Assembly: GCA_963681505.1 (NCBI GenBank)
Contig: OY811973.1
Span: 12,517,525 to 12,581,524 of the forward strand
Length of the DNA stretch: 64,000 bases
Reading direction: 5' to 3'
From: Eunapius fragilis
Taxonomy: Eukaryota > Porifera > Demospongiae > Spongillida > Spongillidae
Shown: positions 34,640 to 45,695 of the stretch, in pieces
How the letters are laid out: every line of letters starts with the position of its first letter
Position numbering within the stretch: the first letter of the stretch is position 1
The notes under the pieces: generated by a model
What the model was told of the DNA's origin: nothing
What the model saw: only the letters and a program-made list of their open reading frames with translations
The model's database searches: none
Translations under genes and position numbers: made by a program

Positions 34640-35290
34640 TCATTTGTGACGTCAGCGTAATTGGAAATTCGTCATCGTTACGTAATAGCGCGGTCTGGGG
34701 ACCAGACCGATGGTTAACAATGACAGGATTACATGCAGTTTCTTTACGTCACGAGAATGCATATAAATTCCTACCATTTATTATGAACGATAACATACGT
34801 ATTTGCTAAATGCAGCGTGGCCTAGTATATTAATAAAGGATCCCTCTATGGGTATCCGACAATCGGGCCTGAAGCGGACACCACCCCCCCAGGCTGGGCA
34901 TGTATGACACGGCCCGGGAAGGAGAAGCTACAAACCTAAGAGATTTATTTGTTACACTGTAAGCTAAAACACCAATACCTTCCCCCAACATTTCGTATCG
35001 GGCTGAAGCGGACAGTCCACTTTTCGTAACGGGCTGGAGGGGACAGCGGAGGAAGAACATGTTGTCCTAAAGGCGGACAACGTATATTAGGATCCAAAGG
35101 GCATAGGATAGGGTGTCCGTAGGGGGACAAGCTATCCTGTTAATTTGCCCCCCCCCCCCCCCCCCCCCCCCCCCTTCCCCATAAAATAATACTGTCGATA
35201 GTGGCAATCAGAGAAACTCTTGCGGCAAGATTGTTTTTTTTTGTTTTTGAACTAAAATGTGCCTACCGATCAAAATAGGTCTGATGTACG
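34640..35290. other. Duplicated non-coding segment with poly-C and dispersed GAAGCGGACAG element
   Basis: Homologous to 14560-14695 and 16560-16950. It carries the CGGTCTGGGGACCAGACCG palindrome, two GGGCTGGAGGGGACAGCGGA-type pieces and a C run of about 31 (35144-35174). Confidence 0.6.
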
Positions 35291-35293
35291 TAC

Positions 35294-35474
35294 CATACAA
35301 TCCGGAGATGAGCGCCCATGATGCAATCGTAACGAAGGTGGCCTGGGCAGTCAGGTGGAAATGGAATTAAACAGATCAAATTAGTAAAAGTAGTACCATA
35401 CCCATAACTATTGAGCACTATAGCTCTACCTTCAAAACTGCAACATAGGAACTCACCCGCAGTTTGATCGCCAT
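35294..35474 (-). CDS. Receptor family signal-peptide exons 1-2 (probably of copy 2)
   Basis: Exon 1 (35457-35474) is MAIKLR before GTGAGT. Exon 2 (35294-35342) encodes ATFVTIASWALISGLY plus one base before GTACGT, leaving phase 1. The nearest compatible acceptor downstream is the TM exon at 29741, with TE insertions between. Assignment to copy 2 is an inference from order and strand. Confidence 0.7.
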
Positions 35475-35496
35475 TCGATGGGGGCTACCGGTAACG

Positions 35497-35510
35497 ATTT
35501 ATATCACGTG
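35497..35510 (-). promoter_or_regulatory. Conserved CACGTGATATAAAT box
   Basis: Same 14-mer as at 17151-17164, 23 bases upstream of the exon-1 ATG; a candidate core promoter shared by receptor paralogues. Confidence 0.5.
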
Positions 35511-35569
35511 CGTACATTTACTTATTCATCGTTATCCCTGCACGTGCTTGGTAATTAATCAGAGACCGC

Positions 35570-35900
35570 CTCCTTGAACGACCGCTTGGAAGTTAGCACC
35601 ACATTCCTCAGCACCACATTCCAATGTAATTCGATTAATCAAAAGGTGCGCGTGCGCTTACTGACGCGCGCCGCACTCTAATCTTACCGTTAGGGACTTT
35701 CTGTGCGGCAACAAGGTGCCTGTCGGAGGGAGGGCTATAACCTGTGCGCGCGCCGCACGTCGTACCGTTAGGGACTTTTTGTGCCTCAATGCCTGCGTTG
35801 CAATGGCACGATAGTAGGTGAACACAAAAAGTAATACGAAATACGAACTACGAAATACGAACATATTCATTCTGGAAATGTGTGTGCAAGGTAGTGCGCA
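35570..35900. other. Short direct repeats, no gene
   Basis: Two copies of GCGCGCCGCAC(T/G)...ACCGTTAGGGACTTT about 65 bp apart (35665-35705 and 35749-35782). No coding signal. Confidence 0.5.
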
Positions 35901-36139
35901 ATCGCTTCCTTGCGACTGATATTATAGTGTTTCATGATAAGTGATGTAACAATCTATGAAAGAGTCATGTCATTTACGTATTATGTATACACTACGTGCC
36001 TTACTTCTGGCCATACAATAAGTTTGTTCATGGGTGTCATGGAAACTGAAGCAGTTTTCTTGCAGTCACTTTCCACTTCCATAAGGTAATGAATTATTTC
36101 ATCAACCTAAAATGATCCCATTGACTTGTGGTTAAAGTT

Positions 36140-38360
36140 GACACATGCAACTTACCATATCTTGACAGTGCTGCAAAGGCCAATATGAGTCATTTTTCAC
36201 AAGCGTTTTAACAATAGGAATATTCCCATGATATTCACTAAGTAGCTGTCCATTCTGAAGCTTTCTGATAGTAGGCTATAATTATAAAAGCATGATATAT
36301 TCTTGTAGTAACATTTTCTATCTTACTTCCATGTCCTTTACTACACTTCTTATGAACTCCCGTGTGAAAGGACATGATTTTTCCCTTCAAAGGGTTGGCA
36401 ATTATAATATGATAATCACTCTTATTCATCTTACGTGTATGGCAGTCTGCTCAATGTCGGATAAAAACGGATGTAATGATCTCTGCCCCATTTAAGAGCA
36501 GTGATGTCATCTGGATCAGGAGTATTAACATAGGTAGGAATGAGAAATTTACTGCAGAATCGTTTGTGCATTCTGCCACCATCAGAGTAATCTGATACAT
36601 CATGATCTTGTTCTGAAATGAGAAGTTACACGTTTTTTTTTCTCATACACTATGACAGTACTACCCTACAATGGCCCATACCATCACTTCGAAACTCTCT
36701 TTCTTCATCCATGACAACGCTATCACTACCATCATCATCAGCCTGCAAACGCATGGTTAGAAAATTAAGGATGCATGTACACTTTATGATCCAATGTTAT
36801 CCTGGGGCTCTAAGTGCACCTTTGGAGTATCTTTTGTATAATTCCATGCAGAACAGGAAGAGCTGCCTTGCAATGGGTATAGCATTCCTTCAGATAGCTC
36901 ATAGGTGTCTGAATGTGTTCATCATTTCCTTTCAGCAGCATAATGATATAAGAGTAACCACTAAGGGCATGGACTATTAAACATACCTGCGTATGCAGGC
37001 ATGGCAAACCTTCAGCTTGTAATCGAGCAGCCTGATAATATAATCAATTCACTGAAAACTGCTGGATAATAAAACATAATTTTTTCTTACGAAACATTAA
37101 AAAAGTACCGCAATCTACTGAATTTGTTTGAGCTGGTGAACCATTGGTCTAAAAATATATTACATCACATGATGGTAACACTAGAAGTGCATACTTTTGA
37201 GTCATTGTATTTCCAATCTGAGATTGACAGCCTTTGCTTCAAGTTATGGTAAACCTCAATGCAAATGTACAGCCTTAAATTAGAAAAAATATTTCAATGT
37301 ACTATACAAATTATCACATTATCTAACCATATCCAATTGAAGGCATCATCATTTGAGTCATGCAATGGGTCAAAGCAATCAACAGTTTTCTGGTGAGGGT
37401 GGACCACCTGTCAGGTTCATGAAATACATGACAACAAATCTGAATCTATTTTAACCAACCATCAAACACCAGTGTTTGGTCTTGTGCACAGGGAAGAGTA
37501 GCACATCATACATCAATATGTTTACTCCCTTGTAGTATTGTATAATTTATGCATGTAACAATGATTGCTTTTCATACATACTTTCGAAAGTGTTGATACT
37601 GCTTCAAAACCATTTGCTCTTAAGATTGGAATCAGTAAGGGATCAAAGCACATCACTGTTCTCCCCACCTGGTTGTAACACAATGAAAGTTACTTCAGAA
37701 CTAGAGCAAAGAAATTTGGATAATTAGATTACACTTGACAAGGATGTTTGCAGAAGTTCCATGTATGCAACAATTACCTAAATGAGCACATTCAAGAATG
37801 AAACCTTGCTAACCGTTGCCAGATCTTGAGAACTTACTCGAGAATCAATCCAATCTCCTGATACCAGAGCCAATATATCTGTTTCCAGAAGCTGAAATCT
37901 GGAATGTGGCTTTAATGTATTTCCTTGTATCTTTATGTATCAAACAAAACATTGCATGCATATAATTGCACTTAGGGTCACGTGCAAACCTTGGCTTCCA
38001 AGTGTTCTGGCAAGCCAACAAACGGCTGTTGGGAAAGCATATCCTTTAAGCAGAGCATTAAGCCTAGATATGTTCTTACAAATTGGGTGCCAACACAAAT
38101 GGGTTGAGTGGAATTAAATTTATCAATAAAGGTCTAAGTGGATTAGAAGCGTTTTGAGTAACAAAATCAGTACCACGTAATATAGTAACTTGCATCTTTC
38201 ATGCATGATGCATATATAGCAAGGCAAATGTTTTCCTGCAAAAGAATGATATCAATGCTATTCAAAATATATATCACATACCTCTACTTCCGGCATTGTG
38301 TTGTAGTGTGAAGTTTGAATTTCAGTAACTTTAGCTTCATTATACAATATCCACTTGTTC
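36140..38360 (-). CDS. Putative multi-exon gene, family not recognised
   Basis: Minus-strand coding-like segments with plausible splice ends, in transcript order: 38350-38283 (QNKWILYNEAKVTEIQTSHY to EVE before GTATGT), 37890-37835 (LETDILALVSGDWIDSR), 37673-37590 (VGRTVMCFDPLLIPILRANG), 37420-37340 (HPHQKTVDCFDPLHDSNDDA), 36750-36680 (ADDDGSDSVVMDEEREF), 36590-36435 (a PDPDDITALKWGRDHYIR segment) and 36270-36165 (EYHGNIPIVKTLVKND, ankyrin-like). CFDPL recurs twice. I cannot assign a function; exon joins and phases were not verified. It lies between two segmental duplications and may be an intact single-copy gene. Confidence 0.3.
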
Positions 38361-38870
38361 TGATTTCTTACTGCACACGTATCTGTATTAGAACCACAAT
38401 TTATACCATGAATTAAGCAAATGATTTAGTTACAATGTCCACTTGTAGCACTCTCTCCATGATGGATCTTTAATGTGAAGATAAATAAATCAATACTACT
38501 GATAATCAAGATTTATCTGCTCACGACTATTGAACTCAGCTCGTAACTTATGCTTGAATCGATACTTGGATGAGATAATTGTTGCCATCTGTGTACTTAG
38601 ATATGAAAATAGTGTTTCTTTTTGAATCATAAAGAAATCACCTTGGAACAATTACTTGGCTTTTAAGCTTGACAGATGTATTCTCATCTGACACCCGATT
38701 GCAGTGAATAATTAATACTGGTGGAAGCAGCATGTGACCTTCTATAATGTCTAAAGAATTATTACACTTTTCACAACACCTGAAAGAAACAGTAATCACT
38801 TACAGATGTGCCATGGGAAGGTACCTACGTTTGTACTTCCATGTGTGATAATACAGTTGCTTCCAGATTT

Positions 38871-39985
38871 TCGCTATATTTGATGATAATGTCAGAGCTT
38901 GCTTCATGGAGTGCACGGCTATTGACTTGTCACCTAACTGCCCAGCCTGGAAGCAAGCCACGCTGAGCTTATCCCATGGCGGTTCGGGCCTTCGATCTGT
39001 TTTCCTCCATTGCTCGGCTGCATACATCAGCTCTATTAGTGCCTCCTTCCCTGACCACATCAATTCACCATACCTCCTCAAGGCCATCAATATTTATAAT
39101 GCCCTTGTTTCTCCCGATGAAGCTCTTTCATCAACCTTTGACTCCATCCACACCAATCGACATGTTTTGTCACAGAATCTTGAAGACAAACAGTTTCAAT
39201 CTCTCTTCGAATGCAGCACCCTGGCTGACCGAGCCCGACTTCTTTCCGTCTCATCCCCACATGCTAGCTCTTGGTTGCGTGTTACCCCATCACCAGCCTT
39301 AGGCTTGCATTTAACACCATCCGAATGTCAATTTGCCATCAAATGGTGGCTTGGTATTCAGCTATGTGAGCCTGGCTCTGTGTGTGCCCTTTGCCCAACC
39401 AAAGCCCTTGAGGCTCACCACGCCCTAACCTGCAAGAGGGGTAGTGATGTAATTGCGCGTCACAACCCCCTTCGCGACACCTTGCATCAGCTCTTCAAGA
39501 GAGCCTTATACAACCCTAAGGTGGAAGCTGGCAGTGGTCTTGGCCATGACCAGAAACAATCTAGACCTGCAGACATACTAGTCAACAACAACTGGGGCAT
39601 CAATGGCAAACCTGCTGCGTTCGACTTATCTGTGTCGTCTCCGCTAAAACCTGACATAGTTTCCGAAGCGGGACACACAGCAGGCTCTGCAGCTTTTGCC
39701 ACAGAACAGCGAAAGATACAAGCAAATTCAGGGATCTGTGAAGAACTAGGCTGGAGTGGCATACCCCTTATTGTTGAATCATTCGGAGCCTGGGGCCAAC
39801 TAGCCTCTAACACATTCAAGAAACTTGCTTCCTGCCATTCAGTCCAGGTTAACTCCTCCACTTCCACCACTCTGGACAGCATTTATTCCAGACTAAACCT
39901 TTCCCTTGTGCGCTCGAATGCCAGAGCATTTCTTGCAAGGTTAGGTCCCCGTGCTAAAGTCTCAGACCTCTACTTAGTTGGTTGA
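38871..39985 (+). CDS. LINE ORF carboxyl-terminal fragment, copy 2
   Basis: 359 codons from ATG 38906, same content as 27405-28484: CCHC-like knuckle and RPADILV/AAFDLSV endonuclease-like motifs. The five differences from copy 1 include QS/RS, V/I, L/H and I/L. Homology to copy 1 starts abruptly at 38871 inside the LINE and continues past its tail into receptor sequence, so this pair arose by segmental duplication rather than two retrotransposition events. Confidence 0.75.
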
Positions 39986-40307
39986 CTCATACATATAGTT
40001 ACATAGTTTACTAGTTAAATACTTGTTTATCCTGTACGTGCATTTAATACTCTAACCTGCACCAGTAAAATATGTATTCTCTTGTATCTTGTACCCTATT
40101 ATATATTAAATTTCATGTTAATAGAACCTACTAGTTATGTACTAGTTTATCCTGTACGTGCATTTAAACTTTTAATACATATAATTTTTCAGTAATAGAA
40201 CTTGATATGTGTCTATATGACATGTAAGGATAACTTGCCGGTAAATTTCGAAGCGATTGGTACTATTCCCGTCCTTCTAAACCGTTCCTAGCTCGAGTTA
40301 TACCTTC

Positions 40308-40705
40308 CTAAGAAGAAGAAGACAAAGAAGAAGAAGAAGAAGAAGAAGAAGAAGAAGAAGAAGAAGAAGAAGAAGAAGAAGAAGAAGAAGAAGAAGAAGA
40401 AGAAGAAGAAGAAGAAGAAGAAGAAGAAGAAGAAGAAGAAGAAGAAGAAGAAGAAGAAGAAGAAGAAGAAGAAGAAGAAGAAGAAGAAGAAGAAGAAGAA
40501 GAAGAAGAAGAAGAAGAAGAAGAAGAAGAAGAAGAAGAAGAAGAAGAAGAAGAAGAAGAAGAAGAAGAAGAAGAAGAAGAAGAAGAAGAAGAAGAAGAAG
40601 AAGAAGAAGAAGAAGAAGAAGAAGAAGAAGAAGAAGAAGAAGAAGAAGAAGAAGAAGAAGAAGAAGAAGAAGAAGAAGAAGAAGAAGAAGAAGACGACGA
40701 CGACG
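40308..40705. repeat. (GAA)n expansion in the LINE tail, about 390 bp
   Basis: About 125 GAA units ending GACGACGACGACGATGG. The duplicate at 28808-28835 has about nine units of mixed GAC/GAA. It produces a spurious poly-Leu ORF on the minus strand. GAA/TTC tracts of this length can form triplex DNA. Confidence 0.97.
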
Positions 40706-40707
40706 AT

Positions 40708-41355
40708 GGAGAATTATTTTAGAACTGGGCACGAGAACAGGAAATTGTTTGTTTCTCTCTAACCACACCGTTTTATGACACGGTACCAACGTAGAACTGT
40801 AGATCGTTGTGCTCTCATTCCATCGCGATAAAGAGATAAGCGATCCGTTTCTCCGTTGTCCCTCCAGACGCTAGTGAAGTTTTATTAATGACATTCATCA
40901 ACCCTCAATCAATCCTATATTGAACCTGCTGCCGCAGGTTCAGATACTAAATTGCTCCATTTATTATGAACGATAACGTACGTATTAGCTAAATGCAGCG
41001 TGCCCTAGTATATTTAAATAAAGCGTCCGTCCCATGGGTATCGGACTATCGGGCCTGAAGCGGACAGCCCCCCCCCCCCCCCCCCTCCCCTTTCCATAAA
41101 GGAATACTGTCGATGGTAGCAATCAGAGATACTTGCTGCAAGTTTGTTATTTATTTTTTTATCGTAACGAAGATGACCTGGGCATTCAGGCATGCAAACA
41201 AACTAGTAATTTACCTTGTTTCGTTTTGTGCTTTCATTTTTCTAGGATAAAAATGAGGGTGGGAGGAGCCTTACACTCTCTCATCCAAGGCAAGATCATG
41301 CTTGACACAGTGACTTTTAAAGTTCACGTGCCTTACAGTGCACAGTCAATGTCAT
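40708..41355. other. Segmental duplication with receptor exon-2 relic
   Basis: Counterpart of 28835-29480. The exon-2 relic is at about 41163-41193, again missing its second half, so the deletion predates the duplication. Confidence 0.6.
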
Positions 41356-41363
41356 ATATAGCG

Positions 41364-41611
41364 CTACAGTCCTGATGCTAATCCATATGCAGTGTTTGTA
41401 TCCATCTCCATGATAGCTCCTTTTATTGCCCTATTAGTGCCCACCTCATCATACACAGTGGCAGGATCAGCATGTGAACTTGGTTTGTATGATGTCCCTG
41501 TGGACCTTCTTGATATGTAGCAGAGGACAGAAGCCACCAACACTCCAAGAGAGAAGGACACCACAACAGAGACAGATATACCAACTGTTGTAGCTAACGG
41601 CATAAATGAAT
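41364..41611 (-). CDS. Receptor family copy 3: TM and tail exon
   Basis: 248-bp terminal exon from the CCCTTCAG acceptor. The TM helix is shortened by two residues (SVSVVVSFSLGVLVASVLCY). The tail has YISRRSTGTSYKPSSHADPA, TVYDEVGTN and NTAYGLASGL before the stop. The repeat exon 41871-42425 lies 260 bp upstream in matching phase. Confidence 0.8.
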
Positions 41612-41870
41612 CTGAAGGGATTGTAACCATGGAGACTATAACCATTAAAATAATGACAGATAAAACATGATCCACCCACAATTTTCTTTCATGCTCATTA
41701 CAGTGCTTGCATTTGTGTTAAACTATGCACATCACAAATTCATATGTTACATGTAATTGGAAGCCAATCCCGTGCATATGGTTGAGTAGTAAGTCTCGGC
41801 CCCAGACCCAGCTCATAGCAGGATGGGTCTGGGGCTGAGACCATTTGAATGTTTACATTAATTTTTATAC

Positions 41871-42425
41871 CTGTAGAGCAGGACGCTGGAGCTAAGACAG
41901 CCATAGTGGTCAGGTCTGAAGGTGCAAAGGAGGTGGAGATAGCAGAGGTGGAGACAGCAGAGGTGGAGATAGCAGAGATGGAGATAGCAGGGGTGGAGAT
42001 AGCAGGGGTGGAAATAGCAGGGGTGGAGATAGCAGGGGTGGAGACAGCAGAGGTGGAGATAACAGAGGTGGAGATAGCAGGGGTGGAGATAGCAGAGGCG
42101 GAGATAGCAGGGGTGGAGATAGCAGAGGTGGAGATAGCAGAGGTGGAGATAGCAGAGGTGGAGATAGCAGAGGTGGAGATAGCAGAGGTGGAGATAGCAG
42201 GGGTGGAGATAGCAAAGGGGGAGATTTTGGCTGAGGCCCTTGTGGAGACAGCAGAGGTGGAGCGAGTAGAAGTAGTGACAGTAGAGGTGGAGACAGCACC
42301 CATGAAGACAGCAGAGATGGAGCAAGCAGAAGTGGTGACAGTAAGTTTGGTGACAGCACCCGAGAAGACAGCAGAGGTGGGGACATAAGCATTGCTAGTG
42401 GATGCTGTGGATTGTAAGCTCTGGG
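41871..42425 (-). CDS. Receptor family copy 3: STSAI-repeat ectodomain exon
   Basis: 555-bp phase 1-1 exon. It starts AQSLQSTASTSNAYVPTSAV, has one SGAVTKLTVTT block as in copy 1, then about 20 [10 protein letters not shown] pentapeptides (15-bp units), and ends with the family APASCST before GTATAA. All Ser/Thr/Ala/Pro/Ile: a predicted O-glycosylated stalk. Signal-peptide exons for this copy were not found; a second repeat exon (43185-43451) lies upstream. Confidence 0.78.
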
Positions 42426-42579
42426 CTGTTATTAGGGGAGGAGATACATTCATGAAATGTTAAGCTCTGGGCTCTTATTAGGGGAGATACATTCATGCAA
42501 TCTTGCATATCAGAACATAGTAACACATGCGAGCACAACTTTCCTGGAGCTATATGTCGGGTTGCAAGCCAAAAGCCGG

Positions 42580-43040
42580 GGAGGGGGGGTGGGGAGGGGG
42601 TTGCTGTCCACTTGAGGCCCAATACAAAAAGCGGGGGGGGGGGGGGGTCGGGGGGGTCGGGCTGCTTAGCGGAAGAGGGGGAGGTACCTTATATGAAAGG
42701 GGGGGGTTGAATAATTAACAATCATCGAGTTGTGGTGACGACAAAAGAACCGACACATAAACCATCTCATCATGCAGTAGTGTAGGGGGATAGTGATGGG
42801 AAGGAAAATATTTCCCTTACATATGTTGCCAAAGTGATATTAAGTATCCTATATAATAGACTAGGATTAGATTGCAATTTCAGAAAAGGCATTCTCCACA
42901 TCATGGATTATACACCGGAACGGCTGGGCATATGTAGCATAATGAAAAGTGGTTCCGATAAGTTTAATGACTTGAAGTGTACATCACTGCATGGTGCCAC
43001 CTTTGTACCCACGCACCCCATTTGTGGTAAACTATGCACA
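42580..43040. repeat. Unit with poly-G element and 29.9-kb homology
   Basis: CTGTCCACTTGAGGCCCAATAC and G runs (42637-42660), then sequence matching 29860-30200. The unit, with the following repeat exon, is duplicated again at 43610-44040, which shows local tandem duplication. Confidence 0.7.
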
Positions 43041-43184
43041 TCACAAATTCATATGTTACATGTAATTGGAAGCCAATCCCGTGCATAATGTTGAGTAGTA
43101 AGTCTCGGCCCCAGACCCAGCTCATAGCAGGATGGGTCTGGGGCTGAGACCATTTGAATGTTTACATTAATTTTTTTTGTATAC

Positions 43185-43451
43185 CTGTAGAGCAGGACGC
43201 TGGAGCTAAGACAGTCACAGTGGTCAGATCTGAAGGTGCAGAGAAGGTGGAGATAGCGGAGGTGGAGACAGCAGAGGTGGAGATAGCAGAGGTGGAGACA
43301 GCAGAGGTGGAGACAGCAGAGGTGGAGATAGCAGAGGTGGAGACAGCAGAGGTGGAGCGAGCAGAAGTGGTGACAGTGGAACTGGAGACAGCACCCGAGA
43401 AGGTGGGGACACAAGCATTGCTAGCAGATGCTGTGGATTGTAAGCTCTGGG
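43185..43451 (-). CDS. Receptor family copy 4: STSAI-repeat ectodomain exon
   Basis: 267-bp phase 1-1 exon (89 codons), starting AQSLQSTASASNACVPTFSG and containing about 11 [10 protein letters not shown] units. It has no TM exon of its own: downstream is the copy-3 repeat exon. Because both are symmetric phase 1-1, the two could be spliced in series or as alternatives in one transcript, adding or removing stalk length. It could also be an orphan from tandem duplication. Confidence 0.7.
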
Positions 43452-43609
43452 CTGTTATTAGGGGAGGAGATACATTCATGAAATGTTAAGCTCTGGGCTG
43501 TTATTAGGGGAGATACATTCATGCAATTGTGCATATATCAGAACACAGTAACCCATGGAGCACAACTTTCCGGGAGCTATATGTCAGGTTACAAGCCAAA
43601 AGCCGGGGG

Positions 43610-44830
43610 AGGGGGGGGGGGGTTGCTGTCTGCTTCAGGCCCGATATGAAAAGCAGTGGGGGGGGGGGGGGGGGCGGGCGGCTGCTTAGCGGAAGAGGGG
43701 GAGGTACCTTATATGAAAGGGGGGGGGGGGGGGGGGTTGAATAATTAACAATCATCGAGTTGTGGTGATGACAAAAGAATCGACACGTACACCATCTTAT
43801 CATGCAGTAGTGTAGGGGGATAGAGTGATGGGAAAAAATTTCCCTTACATATGTTGCCAAAGTGATATTAAGTATCCTATGTAATAGTCTAGAATTAGAT
43901 TGCAATTTCAGAAAAGGCATTCTCCACATCATGGATTAACACCGGAACGGCTGGGCAAATGTAGCATAATGAAAAGGGGTTCCGATAAGTTTAATGACTT
44001 GAGGTGTACATCACTGCACGGTGCCACCTTTGTACCCACCCCTAGCTCATGCCTGATTCAGTTTGCCTGGTTCAAGTTTTAAAAATTAACATATAACAGT
44101 TACCAACCCATGGATTCTTCAGTTATTTTTGAAGGAAGCAGTTTGCTATTTTAAATAATGTCATTCATTTTTAAATATTCTCCGGCATTCTTAAATAGCA
44201 GCTTATTAAAATGTTCATTCACAATTAACCATGCATGGTACGCTATAGAGTTCTCCTGAACATGAATATATTGTCTTGATAAGTTCGTTATATACACCCA
44301 TCATATAGCTGTTAGGGTCCATGAAAACATGTATACTTTGCATTGAGAACTTATTTAAGTTATGAGACAAGATTGGCACATTAAAAAGTACTATAGTAGA
44401 CTGCCTGTGGTAGTGAAAATTTAGTTACAATCCATTGGGCTCTAAGTTAATGTTGAAGTACTGGCCAGATTAAGCACTTAGAGCTCCTAGTAATCCAAAC
44501 GTAACACATGTACTGTGCAAAGCTCCTTCTGCATGATATTTAGAGTAAGGCCTATAACAAACAAGGAGAAAAAAAAAGCTTTTCCATGTTAGTACTCTAA
44601 CAAGCTATAAAATGGATCATCCTATAAAAATCAAGGACGCACACTGTCAGGGGCTGCACATGACATTACATCCAGGCTGTGTGCTAGCTTTCATTTACAC
44701 CACTCGTATCATATCATGTAACCCTTTGCATTCTTTCTCTAACCAAGTAATGAAGGTGTAAATCCTGCTTGGTAAAACGTGCATCAGCTTGAACACTCGT
44801 AGAACACATGCAGTCATCATGGGAGGGGGA
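43610..44830. repeat. Third copy of the 29.9-31.0 kb segment
   Basis: Poly-G element (43603-43740), then close homology to 29880-31000 (ending near the GAACACTCGTAGAACA phrase). No gene recognised. Confidence 0.75.
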
Positions 44831-45106
44831 GGCGGGGTGTGTCTGCCACTGATAGTCCATGTAGCTCTCATTTTCAAATGCATTGGAATGGCTTAAATCG
44901 CTAGATGATTACTTCCCAGATTTTACTAGTGAGAAAGAGATAAAAACTTACGATGTAGTGCAATGTTTGTACACCTATCATGCTACACCAGTTCTATAGA
45001 TGGTTACCCCCAAGATCGAGCATGGAGCCGCACATAGTGGATTATACGGTAAACCTTACAAGCGAAATTCACGTGCCTTACAGCACAGTCAATGTCATGT
45101 AAACTG

Positions 45107-45384
45107 CTACAGTCCTGATCTTAATCCATATGCAGTGTTCATATCCATCTCCATGACATCAACCTTGATTTTCTTATTATTGTCCACCTCATCATACACA
45201 ATGGCAAGATCAGCATATGAACTTGGTTTGTATGATGTCCCTGTGGACCTTCTTGAAATGTAGCAGAGGACAGAAGCCACCAACACTCCAAGAGAGAAGG
45301 ACACCACAAAGGTGACAAAGACAGATACACCAACTGCTGTACCCATGGCTGAACCAACTGCTGTAGTTAACAGCATAGATGAAT
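45107..45384 (-). CDS. Receptor family copy 5: TM and tail exon
   Basis: 278-bp terminal exon. The older-looking acceptor at 45408 would be out of phase, but the CCCTTCAG acceptor at 45385 gives the correct phase 1. It contains an extra TAVGSAMG repeat before the TM helix (VTFVVSFSLGVLVASVLCY), then YISRR and a tail with IVYDEVDNN (the -2 Thr changed to Ile) and NTAYGLRSGL before the stop. More diverged than copies 2 and 3. Confidence 0.78.
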
Positions 45385-45695
45385 CTGAAGGGAAGTAACC
45401 GTAGTCACTATAATAGCATGAGCTGTTACAGATAAAACATGATCCCCCAGTATATGTGTGGCAACTTTCATGCTCATTATGAATTCCTCTTATTGTTAAC
45501 CTATGCACATCACACATTCTGGGGGTTTACATGTAATTTGAAGCCCCTCCAATGCATTATGTTTGAATGGTTAGTCTCAGCCCCAGGTGCAGCCCATAGC
45601 AGGATGGCTTACTCGCTATTGTCATGGTGGCGATATGGATTACGATGAACTAGGTTTGGGGCTGAGACCAATTGAATGTGTACTTTAATTTGTAC

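Noticed and set aside
40298-40789. Poly-Leu ORF
   Set aside because: Translation of the GAA/TTC expansion.
45408-45517. Frameshifted pseudogene interpretation of receptor copies 5 and 6
   Set aside because: Arises only if the upstream acceptor is used; the downstream CCCTTCAG acceptor restores phase in both.
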